From Isoetes taiwanensis (taxonomy: Eukaryota > Streptophyta > Lycopodiopsida > Isoetales > Isoetaceae): a stretch of 64,000 bases of DNA. The notes under the pieces are model-generated. The model did not search any database. It was not told where the DNA came from and saw nothing but the letters and a program-made list of their open reading frames with translations. A program made the position numbers and the translations under genes. This document shows positions 10,578 to 20,660 of the stretch, in pieces. The stretch covers positions 498,001 through 562,000 of the forward strand of contig JAJEKV010000181.1 in NCBI GenBank assembly GCA_021234155.1, written 5' to 3'. Every line of letters begins with the position of its first letter. Positions within the stretch are counted from its first letter, which is position 1.

Positions 10578-12971
10578 ATGAACAAGGAAGTAGGAGAGCC
10601 TCCTCCACAATTTAAGATGTGGAAGCAGAAGAAAATCGTTTCATTAAATACCTTCAAGGAATTTGTGGTAAAGGCTCATTCCGTTATAATCCCATGCTTT
10701 TCTATGGCATGTCTTAATAGATGCGATACAGCATATTATCACAAGGCAGAGACAGAAGAGGCTAAAGCCTCATCAATTCTGGTTCTCCAAAGGCCAAAAA
10801 TAATGCAGATGAAGAAGGCCGGTGTCCAGAGTGGCTTTATGATAGAAACCCAGGCATGGCATCAAGAAGCTGCCGTTAATTCAGAACCTAAGGTCGTTGC
10901 TGTTGGAAAAAGGGCCGTGATGCAGTATGGCAGTGAATTGCCAAAGGGCTTCGTTGAGGAAGCAGGCCCAAATTTTGCTGCGTTAAAGGGGCTGATCACC
11001 CATGCAGCAGGCATCGAAACCCCAGGGCCTGATAAGATATCTTATTATGCAGAAACTGTGGCAGTTGGAGATGATGCCAAGAACAGGGCCGCTGGAATTG
11101 CCTCAGAGGACGAAATTGATGCCCCAAGTTTAGAAATCAAGGAAGATAAGGCATTTTCCACCCATTCTATTAATCCAAGTTTTCCGTTTCATAGCAATTT
11201 TACATGGCATGAAAACGTTGAAGACCCATTGGTTATGAATGGCTTCAAGAAGAACCTACGAGCAGTGATTGCAGAAGATGTCGATAGAGTTCTTATTGAT
11301 GTCTTGGAAGACCAAATCGGCAGCCAGCAGGGATCGTTACAATCTGAGGCAGTTATGAAGGATTCAAAACCTGACTCTATGGAAGACAATTTCGTGGAAG
11401 AACTTTATGCCGCTGCCCAACCAGAGAGGAGATTTCCAACAGACTTCGCTGTGCAAAATCACAGGAAAATCCCAGAAGAAATTGGGGTCCAGTTTGAAGA
11501 AAGAACCCAGATAAGCGATGGGTCTATGCAAGCAGTTGTTGACTCTGTTAGAGGAGAATTAAGAGGAAAATCTGCCTTCGATAGGGTCGGAATTGAAGCC
11601 CACAGGGCTGAGAAGCATGAGAATGCCAGAAATTTGAATTGGAGCATGATACAGAATGGCCAAGAAGACCAAAGCAACAGTGCAGACAATGAAATTCTCA
11701 ATGCCAAAGATGCAATTTCGAAGCTCCATATCCCAATTGCCGAAGACTTGGAATCAGAAGATGTTCCTTCCAGAGAAATTTCCAGAAATTCAAATTTCAT
11801 TATGCTTTCACGAAGCAAGGCTGGAGAAACTGACCAAGGAGAAGGTTTTGAAGCGGGAATTATCTATGAAGATCCAGAAGGTGCAGATAAAGAAGCCATT
11901 GCTGCATATAAAGCCAGTGGAAGAGATTCTCTTATGAATATAGAATCGGGCAATCATACAGACTCAAAAATGGCAGACGCATTTGGAGATTCAGAAAAAG
12001 AAAGCTATGCCGCTACCAATGAAGACCCATGTAATCCAATAAATGCTGCCTTCAAGATTTGCTCGACAGATCAAGCAGAGAAAGATTCGAGTACTTATTT
12101 ACAAGGTAATTTGATGCTTTGTAATGAAGCTTTAACTTTCAAGGAAGGCAGCCATGAGGCAGACACACTGGTGGAGCAAATTATATCAAGAGAGACTTCG
12201 ACAGGAGTAATTTTGAATTCAATCTCCAATCCCAAGCAGCTAGTAAGTGCTTCAATTGCAAAACAGCCCATTATGCTTGAGATTGAGGGAGGGAATCAAA
12301 AGAATTCAAATCAAGATCAATTGGCATTTGCCAATGATGGTTGCAAGAAGGAAAACGCAGTTAGAAATGATCAGATTCAGGGAGGGCCCAAGACTGGCTA
12401 TGTAGACCAGGAAGATGTACATTTGATGAAGAAATGCACCTTTCATAATCCCTATCCCATCCCTGATGCACATGATGCAGTTGAGGAGGCTAAGATCAAG
12501 GGAGAGCCCAAGGTTCAGATTGCAGATCAAGACCAAAATGAAGATGCTTATTCTAAAGGTACCAATCTGATTTCTAATGACAATGGCATAAGATTTAGAT
12601 GCTCAAGGGAGGGAAGATTAGATGATGTGAGCAATCTAAATATGAGCATGGAAGAAGACCTCACTCCCTTGGCACGCAAGCGAGAGAAATCAGATCTTTG
12701 GGATATGTGTTATGAATTTGCAGATGATCCAGATATGATGCAATCAATCATGGAAAGCAGTAATATGAATTTAATGTTCACGGAAGTTGTAAATGTCTTT
12801 GATAAAATTCCGCAAGCTGAAACTGGAGAATTTGAAAGGAGAAATTCGTACATGAAGAGAAAATTTCCTGATGCATATTCCAAGAACAAGAACATTCAGA
12901 AGAATATTAGAAAATACAGAAAATGCCAGAGATGGCTAACATATCAACCTGGACATGATGATTTTGGATAG
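10578..12971 (+). CDS. 797-residue protein of unknown family carried by the young LTR element
   Basis: ATG at 10578 is the first in frame and lies 37 bp after the primer site. The frame is also open 24 bp upstream but without ATG. The stop lies just before the polypurine tract, so the ORF fills the interior. The protein is mostly acidic and hydrophilic, rich in Glu, Asp, Ala, Ile and Asn. The last 50 residues are basic (RRNSYMKRKFPDAYSKNKN). I see no CCHC knuckle, DS/TG protease, FxDD or YxDD reverse transcriptase, or HHCC/DDE integrase motif. An internal duplication is visible: the DNA at about 12368-12418 (GGPKTGYVDQED) recurs at about 12489-12540 (KGEPKVQIADQD). It occupies the gag position and could be a highly derived Gag, or captured host coding sequence. 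The frame is intact over 2.4 kb, which suggests recent selection or very recent origin. Confidence 0.85.
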   Translation: MNKEVGEPPPQFKMWKQKKIVSLNTFKEFVVKAHSVIIPCFSMACLNRCDTAYYHKAETEEAKASSILVLQRPKIMQMKKAGVQSGFMIETQAWHQEAAVNSEPKVVAVGKRAVMQYGSELPKGFVEEAGPNFAALKGLITHAAGIETPGPDKISYYAETVAVGDDAKNRAAGIASEDEIDAPSLEIKEDKAFSTHSINPSFPFHSNFTWHENVEDPLVMNGFKKNLRAVIAEDVDRVLIDVLEDQIGSQQGSLQSEAVMKDSKPDSMEDNFVEELYAAAQPERRFPTDFAVQNHRKIPEEIGVQFEERTQISDGSMQAVVDSVRGELRGKSAFDRVGIEAHRAEKHENARNLNWSMIQNGQEDQSNSADNEILNAKDAISKLHIPIAEDLESEDVPSREISRNSNFIMLSRSKAGETDQGEGFEAGIIYEDPEGADKEAIAAYKASGRDSLMNIESGNHTDSKMADAFGDSEKESYAATNEDPCNPINAAFKICSTDQAEKDSSTYLQGNLMLCNEALTFKEGSHEADTLVEQIISRETSTGVILNSISNPKQLVSASIAKQPIMLEIEGGNQKNSNQDQLAFANDGCKKENAVRNDQIQGGPKTGYVDQEDVHLMKKCTFHNPYPIPDAHDAVEEAKIKGEPKVQIADQDQNEDAYSKGTNLISNDNGIRFRCSREGRLDDVSNLNMSMEEDLTPLARKREKSDLWDMCYEFADDPDMMQSIMESSNMNLMFTEVVNVFDKIPQAETGEFERRNSYMKRKFPDAYSKNKNIQKNIRKYRKCQRWLTYQPGHDDFG

Positions 12972-12987
12972 CTGAGGTGTTCATATT

Positions 12988-12996
12988 GAAGGAGGG
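12988..12996 (+). other. Polypurine tract of the young element
   Basis: GAAGGAGGG immediately 5' of the right LTR, the expected site of plus-strand priming. Confidence 0.8.
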
Positions 12997-13181
12997 TGTT
13001 GGATATATCAATACTCCACCTCATCTCTATAGGCCACGTCATCCAGTGACATGGAAATCTATCTAAGAGTTGCATCTGTTCATGTAGGAGTCTATATATT
13101 AAGCTACGTGAGGAGCTTGTCCCACGGTTTTCTCTATTGAATATATTGCATTATATTAGTTATCTCTGTCCCTATTTTACA
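12997..13181 (+). repeat. 3' LTR of the young element
   Basis: 185 bp, essentially identical to 10344-10528, followed by the duplication CCTGT. Confidence 0.93.
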
Positions 13182-14150
13182 CCTGTGACAATCGCTGATC
13201 CCGATGTTTCAATCTGACTCTTGCTTGAAAATTACTTTACTTAGTAGAAATCCGGCGTCTGAGATAGAACGGGAAGCCTTGTTGACGGAACCAGAGTTTG
13301 TGCTGGTGCAGAGGTCTGGAACCGAGCCGTTTGATCTCGGAAATACCTGGCCTATTTGCTGCTGTAATCACGAGCTTGTTGCCTTGTTCCTTCAGACAAA
13401 ATACAAAATATAGAATCGGGAATTATTCTCTGAAACACATGCGCTGCTGTCATAACCCCGAGCTTCTGCTTCGGTCACAAGGCTCTATATATAATGGGGA
13501 TACCAGGGGCCAGTATTCCCCTGCCATTAAAAGTTAACCTTATATAATAAATTAACCCTTAAGATCCTTTTGAAGTAGTAAATCTTTGGGGCCTTATACA
13601 ATCGTGGTATTTATCAACCACTGTCATGTTTGAACCAAAAAAAATACACGAGGTTTTTGTGGACTTAACGAATTTTTTAGTGAGTGTCATGTTAAAACCA
13701 CATTGAGAGAAAAAATACACAGAGTTTTTTTTATTTCATGCTGGTTCAAACATGACAGTGGTTGATAAATACCACGATTGGGCCTTATACGTTATAAAAC
13801 CCAATTCTAGCTAGTAACTTGAGCATAAGTATGGAGCTCCTAGACCTTGAAGGTTACCGGAATTTAATAGTAAAGCCGTAAAGAATTATTTGGCCTCCTT
13901 ACAAACTAGCCCGTAATATAACTTGCTCGCCGCATAATTATTGGACCAAACTTTCCGTTAGTCATAAATAAAAGTCTTAAGAACAGAACGGTGCTTGATA
14001 TCTGGAACCCTAATAGGCCACCGTGAGGCTATGTTGTTCTTGGAAATTCTTGTTGTAGTACTATGGTTTAAGGGTTATTACATGGAAGTCGTGATTTTTA
14101 TAGGTTAAGGAAGTTTCGTATTTTATTTAAGATTTTGCTATATGATGCTG
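13182..14150. other. Right part of the extra block in the 3' LTR
   Basis: No credible gene. It contains the MITE at 13599-13780. The block ends where homology to the 5' LTR resumes (TCATGGTTTAAG at 14151). Confidence 0.45.
13599..13780. mobile_element. Mutator-type MITE (182 bp)
   Basis: Perfect 39-bp terminal inverted repeats beginning CAATCGTGGTATTTATCAAC, flanked by a 9-bp direct duplication GGCCTTATA (13590-13598 and 13781-13789). A 9-bp duplication is characteristic of Mutator-like transposition. There is no coding capacity. Confidence 0.88.
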
Positions 14151-15204
14151 TCATGGTTTAAGTTCTATGTATTGCGTTATTTTGCGGTTGCTTTGGAAGT
14201 AAGATGCATGGAATTGTATGGTATCGGTTCTTGATGGATGATATTGCATCTTGCATTGAACGGCCCATCTTCAGAGGGGTGGGGCGGCCGTGTGACTCCG
14301 CATCCGTGGCCAGCGGGGGAGGGCTAGACGGATGAGGCCAAGGGGAGAGCCTCCTTGTGTTAAGGCCTGTACGTACAATGGATTGGAATATGTCTCCTTG
14401 GGGTCGCGACCCAAGGGGAACATTGGATTGGATCAGAGATCCTAGGCATATAGTGATGCATTTAGACTTCAGAGTCGCTTGAGATTACTTCTCTAACCTT
14501 TTGCAGGATAATGGAGCGAGGTAAGTAATTATTGCCATGTATTGGACCTGACTACATATTTTATGATTAGTATGCTTGTTGGTTCCTACCCTAGTGTTCC
14601 CCACTTAGTCCTTGTGGACTAACCCCGTCTTGCTTGCTGTATGTTGCTAAAAATGGCACGTCCGGGTGAATCCAGCATCACGTTACACCTAGATTCCTTC
14701 TTAACGTGGTAGTTCCGAGAGACCGATGATGAGCCGGAATTGGTGTCGAAGCACCGAATCTATGAGCTGCGGATTAATCTCTTCAGGCAGATTTATTACG
14801 AGCAGAGGCAACCGCAGGTTGATCTCTTGGATAGAGAGTCTGGAGAGGAACCCTCAGGAGATTCTGGTTCAACAGGGTCCTCTTCAGTCACCTCGGATGG
14901 GGCATCTGAGTGATTTGCTATGTTTTGTTGTGCAGACATCTGTGGTTTTCGTTTGGACATGCAGCAACATATCTTTTGTATCAGCCGTGAAACTATATTT
15001 TGTATAGTATCTCATGTGATGATGTGATCTTGTAATGTGTGCTCCTAAACTATGTGTATTTTGGAATCTTATGAATATCTTCTAGACGTTTTGGCAGTTT
15101 TCTTTATGAATTTGTATTGCCACGATAGTTAGGTTATCTTGTTTTAAGTGCAGTATGTTGTAATGCGGCCGACGGCCCAGGCCAAGTGGGCTGGGTCTGT
15201 CTCA
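14151..15204 (+). repeat. 3' LTR of the old gypsy element, second part
   Basis: Matches 2716-3721 with two large indels and ends CTCA. It is followed at once by TTATG, the partner of the duplication at 2576-2580. This confirms that 9662-15204 is one LTR with extra DNA inside. Confidence 0.85.
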
Positions 15205-16418
15205 TTATGCTTGTGCAGAAAGAGCTCCACCAACAAGTATAATATCTTGGGAGAGCTGTGATGTTTTGCTTCATGATGGTAGGACAGTTTTCCAACATCT
15301 TCAAGCTCGAGCTGCTCTTGAAGAAAATGAATTAGAGGTTGAATGCATGGAAGCTCAAGTTGAGAAGCAATTCAAGAGGAAAAGGAACTATACATATGCG
15401 AAAGGGTCAGGAGGGAACCAAAGGGGGATATCAAGGAGGAGAGGATGTGTGCTTCCAAGTCAATCAAGAATGCTCTCAAATCAACGTGCGGCAAGGAAGA
15501 TTATCCAAAAAACTAACCCAAAAACAAGTATATGCGTTAAGAAAATAATTTTATTCTCAATCAGGCAGTGCAAGGATTACGCTTGTTTTTGACGTAACTT
15601 ATAAAGGGCACTCAGAGGGGAAAGTAGTAGTCTTTAGAGTCTAATGCTGTAAATTCTCATGGCGATTGGCCTTAGGAGTTCCTCAGTCTACATTTTATCA
15701 TTGGAGGAAGAGGTTTGAGTTAGGTGGAAAAAGAGCAGAGCACGGTAACAAGGGATCCAAGAAGCCTCGATCGGTTACACTAGCAGAAAGTGTGCTTGAT
15801 ACCTTCATTAATGAGAATGCAGAGAGCATTCCACATAGAAGCAAAAAGGAAAGGATGATATAAGGGAGAATGTTCGCAAATTTCCTCCTATCCTTAACAA
15901 AAGGAGCATGCATAAGGAAGTGAGTGCCGTGGTGGAAGATTTGACAAGAAAAAGTGTAACTTTGCCTTCTTTTTACACTATTTGGAAAGGGAGCTTTTAG
16001 ATGTCAGCTTAGCAAAAAATACAGAATTCTTCAAATGTAACACATATGTAGTCATTAAGCAGAAATTGGAAAGATCAAAGGATACAAGGAAGAGGTGCAA
16101 CCTTTCAATTCAATGGCGAGCACATATGTTGGAACAACGTTCCTGTAGGGAGTCAATGTTGATATTGGCGTGCATTATCACATCGCTTACCAGAAATTCA
16201 CCTTTGCATAATACATGACAAGATGGATCATGTCGAAACAATCACACTAAGAGGTTATAATCTTGCAACATCAATTTGGAGAAGGGATCACTTAAAAATC
16301 ATTTTGACGAGTGCTTTGGCACATGGTCATGGTGGAGGGGCTTACAATCATTTCTCTCTTGATCTTTGAAAAGATGACTCAAACATCCATGTTGGATCAC
16401 TTTCTAGGATCCAAAGAC
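15205..16418 (+). pseudogene. Decayed plant DNA-transposon transposase, middle piece
   Basis: Coding remnants in changing frames. At 15266-15550 is a basic region. At 15640-15860 is a helix-turn-helix-like segment (LGVPQSTFYHWRKRFELGGK). At 15980-16130 is a cysteine/histidine region (FFKCNTYVVIKQKLERSKD, then MLEQRSCRE). Near 16225-16400 is KMDH followed by ALAHGHGGGAYNHFSLDLW. The order DNA-binding helices, Cys/His region and KMDH block resembles a class of DDE transposases that I have seen in plant genomes but cannot name. Multiple stops and shifts make it dead. It is cut on the left by the gypsy element and on the right by a LINE. Confidence 0.55.
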
Positions 16419-17685
16419 TTTTTTTTTTTTTTGAAGGACGTCAAGCTTTATTCACCAACTAGAAACCAGAGCAACATAAATGCAAAGACAGGATTATAAC
16501 CCCAGTGGACAAACCGATCCAACTGAGCACAACCACCTGCCTATGCAAAAGAATGAATCTGAAGGTAAGTATGCCAGATCAGTACTTTCTTCTCTTGATC
16601 AAGAGAAGAACAATTGTAAGCCATAACAATTTTATCTTGCGCCCACTGAAGAACAACCTCATCTGCAGTATCTATGCCCTTAAAGATAAACAACCTCCTT
16701 CTCTTCCAGATTGACCATAAAAGCCAGCCACATGCGAGATGAAAAGCTCGTTTCCGTTGTTTGGGCCAAGCATCAGGATAGATAGCAAGCAAAATTTGCT
16801 GGCTAGATCGAGACGTGCCAAAAAGGGTCAACAACCAAGACCATGCCTGCCGAAGCCTCTCACACAAGAAAAAACAATGCTCAATACTCTCAACCCTTTG
16901 CTGGCATAAAGGGCGAGCTCAAAATCCGATTATCCATTTTATGGACTAACCTCGTGACTCTGAGGCATCTATGGATCACTTGCCACCACAAAACTACTAC
17001 TTTGGGGTGAAGCAGCTTATCCCATACCCATATCCAAACACTTTTCCATTGTGGCTGAGGGACCTGAAGATGCCATCTATTAGATGGAGGCAGGATTTCA
17101 GAATGCACAAGCAATTTATACACAGAAGACACAAACCGCCCTGGCTGGATATCCTGATGGCAACCCCATATGACTACCTCAATCTGTGGACCGTAATCCT
17201 CGTGGCAACAATGCAAAATATGATTCCGTTACTCTCGTCCCATCTCGACAACAAGAACTTTGTTCTAAATGCTTCCCATGACATGAGATGATCGACTCAT
17301 ACCAAGCTGCAATAGTATTGATACCACCGCTACCCATCGCCGTTGTGTCTTTGGATGAACAACCACACTTAGAGGCACATTCTCCGAGTGTCCCGCAAAG
17401 GAATCCACCAAAGATGGAGTGGACAACCAAGACATGCCTCAGGATTAATATGGAAAAGAGACCTGACAGTGTCCCAAGCCGCAAGCAACCCCTTTAGAAA
17501 GGGAGAAGCATTAGGATACGGATGCATATGATAAAGCAAAGCCCAAGGAAGGAGGGGCTTAATGGAGGCCTTATGAAATGGGAGACAATGCTGAATCGAC
17601 TGCACCAACAACCTCAGGCCAGGAGAATCATCCTTACCAATGAAAATCCTCCAAATGAACTTTGATATCATCACCTTTTGTCAAG
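16419..17685 (-). mobile_element. 5'-truncated L1-type LINE, 3' end with poly(A)
   Basis: On the plus strand it begins with T14 (16419-16432), which is the poly(A) tail of a reverse-strand copy. Upstream on that strand are broken frames (17674-17369, 17216-16890, 16867-16541) with the RT-proximal motif SKFIWRIFIGKDDSPGL and the zf-RVT-like C-terminus (KLLHPKVVVLWWQVIHRCL, then VESIEHCFFLCERLRQAW). Stops and shifts break the ORF. The 5' break point near 17685 is estimated; I could not find a target duplication. Confidence 0.75.
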
Positions 17686-18535
17686 GGATATATCCCCGAC
17701 AAGGGCCAATGCCTAACAGGCCATATCGACCCATTACTATTTCGATTTAAAGTGGATGGAAAACGGCCCATTATGTAATATAAGATGTAGCCAACCTATA
17801 GAAAGTGGATTCCAGGAAAAGGAATAAGAATGTAGAAGGATGATGAAATCGGTGAGCCAATGTTACCAATAGGGGTGCCTAAAAAATATATCCCTCCAAG
17901 GAAGACATTAAAAGATCTCCCTAGCCTGGAGGATAGCATCAGTAAGTACATAGCATTATGGAACTCCTTCTGTAAAAATCAAGAAGGTAATGGGTATTCT
18001 TTTATGTTTAGAAGATGTCTTTACAAGATGACCTCGATAACTTTTGGTTGCATACAAGGCAAGAACCTCTACAAGCAGCCTTTACTCCAGAGATCGATGA
18101 AGCGGTCGTTGTTGTAAGAGCTCTGCCTTCTTATTGTGGACCAGCAGATAGGCGTCCCGTATTGCCTATGGATGAGTTCGATCCTCATGCACATGTCACG
18201 AAAGCTATGTATATTGTTAGTCCGAACTAGAGATGATGAAACTCCAACGTGGTTGAGCTATACAGAAGAAGATGTCATAAGAGTCTACCAATTATGGTCA
18301 TATTTATGTATTATGGTGGTTGCCTATTGGTCGTGACTATACAGGTTGCTTAACTAAACGTTGGTGACCCAATCCATCATATCCATCAAGCTATGAGAAG
18401 TTAGATGCTATACATTATGCTTGGGATGCAAATGGCAAAAGACCGAAGACTGTTCAGATTCTAGAATACATTGTTGACATGTGGGGGGACATAGCATCAG
18501 CTAAAGGCTCTCAATCTCAGTCATGTTCTCGATAA
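17686..18535 (+). pseudogene. Decayed plant DNA-transposon transposase, C-terminal piece
   Basis: Coding sequence resumes right of the LINE. Recognisable stretches are QCLTGHIDPLLFRFKVDGKR (about 17708), IGVPKKYIPPRKTLKDLPSL (about 17866), QEPLQAAFTPEIDEAVVVV (about 18060) and YEKLDAIHYAWDANGKRPKT (about 18395), ending at TAA 18533-18535. The segments sit in different frames. I infer that it is the same gene as 15205-16418 because orientation and spacing fit. Confidence 0.5.
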
Positions 18536-20430
18536 TCCTATTTGTATGTAATTTCTCTTGTATGCTATATTAGTATGTGTAATGTATGATACCATGCTAA
18601 TGTATTTCATAAGGTCTTCTATCATACATAACTATGTTTAGATGGTGGGTGTATGATATCGTGTTAATATATTTTCTAAATATTCATGTAGTGGACACAA
18701 CATATGTATGATACAAGGGTACTGTGCAAGTGTATACAACCCCTGCAGAAGGTCTATAATAAGAAAATTCCAATTTATTAAAAAAATTTCCAATATAATG
18801 AAATTGTGCTTTTATCATTTTTATATCTATTCAACATGATCCTTCAGGTGCACAGATATGGTTTTAGGCTCTCATTGTTTCAAAGGAGCATAACAGTCTG
18901 CTAATGTGACAATAATTATATTAGTGCATTGACCTATCTAAAGTATTAAACATATTCTCGTTTCTCGGCAAACTTGAGGTTTTTGTAGGCCATAAATCCC
19001 ATGACATGACTCTGTATTGGTTCCTAACTATCATTTGTCTTGCTTAACAGGGATAGGAAGATACACCCCTTAGCAGGCATATACCATTTAATGGCCTATC
19101 AGGCTTTCCTATGCAAGCTTCTTGAGTATTGGTACAAAACCATAAACTAGTATTTTGTTATTGTTTCTTGATGATATTTCACCATTTCATATCTTAAATA
19201 ACATCTCTCTAGCATACATGCTGCATCTTTGGCATGTACTAGTTTGCTGCGCTCCTTATGGGTCCCATAGGCCGATTGGCCTCAGTGGACGATAAAAAAT
19301 CATTCTCATTCTCATTCTCATTCTTTCTCTAGTCACCTTGATGACATGCCCTTAGGTAGGTTAGAGTTCAGCCTATTTTTTGCCACAAAAGTTTGGCCTT
19401 GCTGTAAGTTACTATCAGTAAAGTATCATATTGTGGTTAAAGGGTTGACGTGTAAATCATATAAGTGTCCAAATAGTTAGTAAAGAGACGGTAAACTGCT
19501 GTGCGTCAGTCTGGAAAGTTGAAACTTTAACTTCAATATCAAGAGGTGCATGAACTAGAGTGTCAAATGGTTAACATGATTGATATATTTCAGCATGCAC
19601 GTAACAAGGTATACTCATATAATCCCAAATAGCTAGGTAGTCAAGAGATTTTCCTACAAACTTACATCAAGACATTCATGCTCTAGTTTTTTTTACATCT
19701 TTCTACTTGATCCTCTCCATGTTCTCTAGCTTACGCGTTTTAAGAACTCAACTAGTTTATGATATGGTACATGAATTATCAATAGTAGGTAAAAAACTAG
19801 GAGATACATACTGGTATGCATTGTCATACTGCCATGTTTCTTCATTAGTAGTTACTATGAGAATACCTTGCTTTCAGAAGTGAAGAGCAAAAGTATATCA
19901 TTGACGCAACAAATGGTAGATGATTGTCACTTTATAGAAATTATTTGCAGCTTATGTCTATACTGAGTAGAATAAAGCTAAAGTAAGTTGAAGGCTCAAT
20001 TCGCTAATTAGAAATTTACTCAAGTATAACATAGCTAATGGTTTGCCTGCAGTTAACAGCCTTGCACGAAGAAGCACAAAGCTTAGAACTATCTACACTT
20101 CCTCATGCGAGTCAAGGCTTCTCACATTCTGCTAGATCTATGTCAATGGCAAGTCCTAGCTAGGGGTGCGAATTATACCCCTGAGGTAGATCGCAGGATT
20201 GCCAAATACGGCCAGCACCCTCAGGTAAAAAGAAGACTTAATCTTAATGCATCCTGCAAATCATTGGTAGCAAGCTTCAATATGTAGCAAAATAACAGGG
20301 GGTTCCATGGGGATTTGATATGGATGTAAAAATAACAATTCATGAAACCATAGATTATATATCCCTAAAACAATTGAATACGTTGTCATAAAAAAAAAAA
20401 AAACCCATAGATTTAAGATAAAAAATAATC
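18536..20430. other. Gene-free stretch
   Basis: AT-rich DNA without a supported coding frame or RNA gene. It holds the dispersed-repeat end at 19266-19325. Confidence 0.5.
19266..19325 (+). repeat. 3' end of a dispersed repeat with (TCATTC)n tail
   Basis: The core CCATAGGCCGATTGGCCTC, then AGTGGACGATAAAAA, is followed by CATTCT microsatellite units. The same core occurs inverted at 22697-22733 with a different simple tail (GAAGGAAGGAAAGAA). A constant core plus a variable simple-sequence tail suits the 3' end of a LINE- or SINE-type retroposon. Confidence 0.5.
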
Positions 20431-20660
20431 ACATTAGCTCACTGGGTACATTGTTTAAAGTAGTCTTATTAGGACATTAAGTTATTTTGGTAGAGGTTCG
20501 AACCCCCGTATTTCATATTCTAAAATCTTAGGCAAAGCCGGATAGAGGTTCGATATTCCCTCAAACCCTTAGACGAAATCATATTTCATACTTCAAAATC
20601 ATAGGCGCCTCCAATTATAAATGACTATAAGCGAAACGAGAGGTGTCCAGAGGCCCCAGG
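20430..20660 (+). mobile_element. Probable tRNA-derived SINE
   Basis: An RNA polymerase III A box TAGCTCACTGGG (20435-20446, 11 of 12 to consensus) and a perfect B box GGTTCGAACCC (20495-20505) lie 48 bp apart. There is no cloverleaf outside the boxes, so this is not a tRNA gene. The 3' limit is a guess. Confidence 0.45.

Larger units (their letters stand above)
10344..13181 (+). mobile_element. Young non-autonomous LTR retrotransposon with one long novel ORF
   Basis: Two 185-bp direct repeats (10344-10528 and 12997-13181) begin TG and end CA. I see only one difference between them, a C/T in AGAGTCGCATC versus AGAGTTGCATC. Flanks are a perfect duplication CCTGT (10339-10343 and 13182-13186). 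An initiator-Met primer site abuts the left LTR and a purine tract precedes the right one. The 2.47-kb interior holds one long ORF and no reverse transcriptase, protease or integrase. It therefore resembles TRIM, LARD or TR-GAG elements, which depend on enzymes from other elements. Near-identical LTRs mean recent insertion. Confidence 0.93.
2581..15204 (+). mobile_element. Chromodomain Ty3/gypsy LTR retrotransposon (old, nested insertions inside)
   Basis: The boundaries are set by LTR homology and by the 5-bp target duplication TTATG at 2576-2580 and 15205-15209. Order: 5' LTR, tRNA primer site, gag, protease, RT, RNase H, integrase, chromodomain, split 3' LTR. Coding DNA carries many frameshifts and stops, so the element is dead. 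Later insertions are a solo LTR at 3965-5541 in gag and a composite block at 9796-14150 in the 3' LTR. The LTR edge reads AATGTAAC rather than starting exactly with TG, so the left end is uncertain by 2 bp. Confidence 0.88.

Noticed and set aside
12710-12895. Reverse-strand frames inside the 797-residue ORF
   Set aside because: Shadows of the forward frame, which has a proper start and fills the element.
20495-20505. tRNA gene (GGTTCGAACCC looks like a T arm)
   Set aside because: No acceptor or anticodon stem can be paired around it; a SINE fits better.
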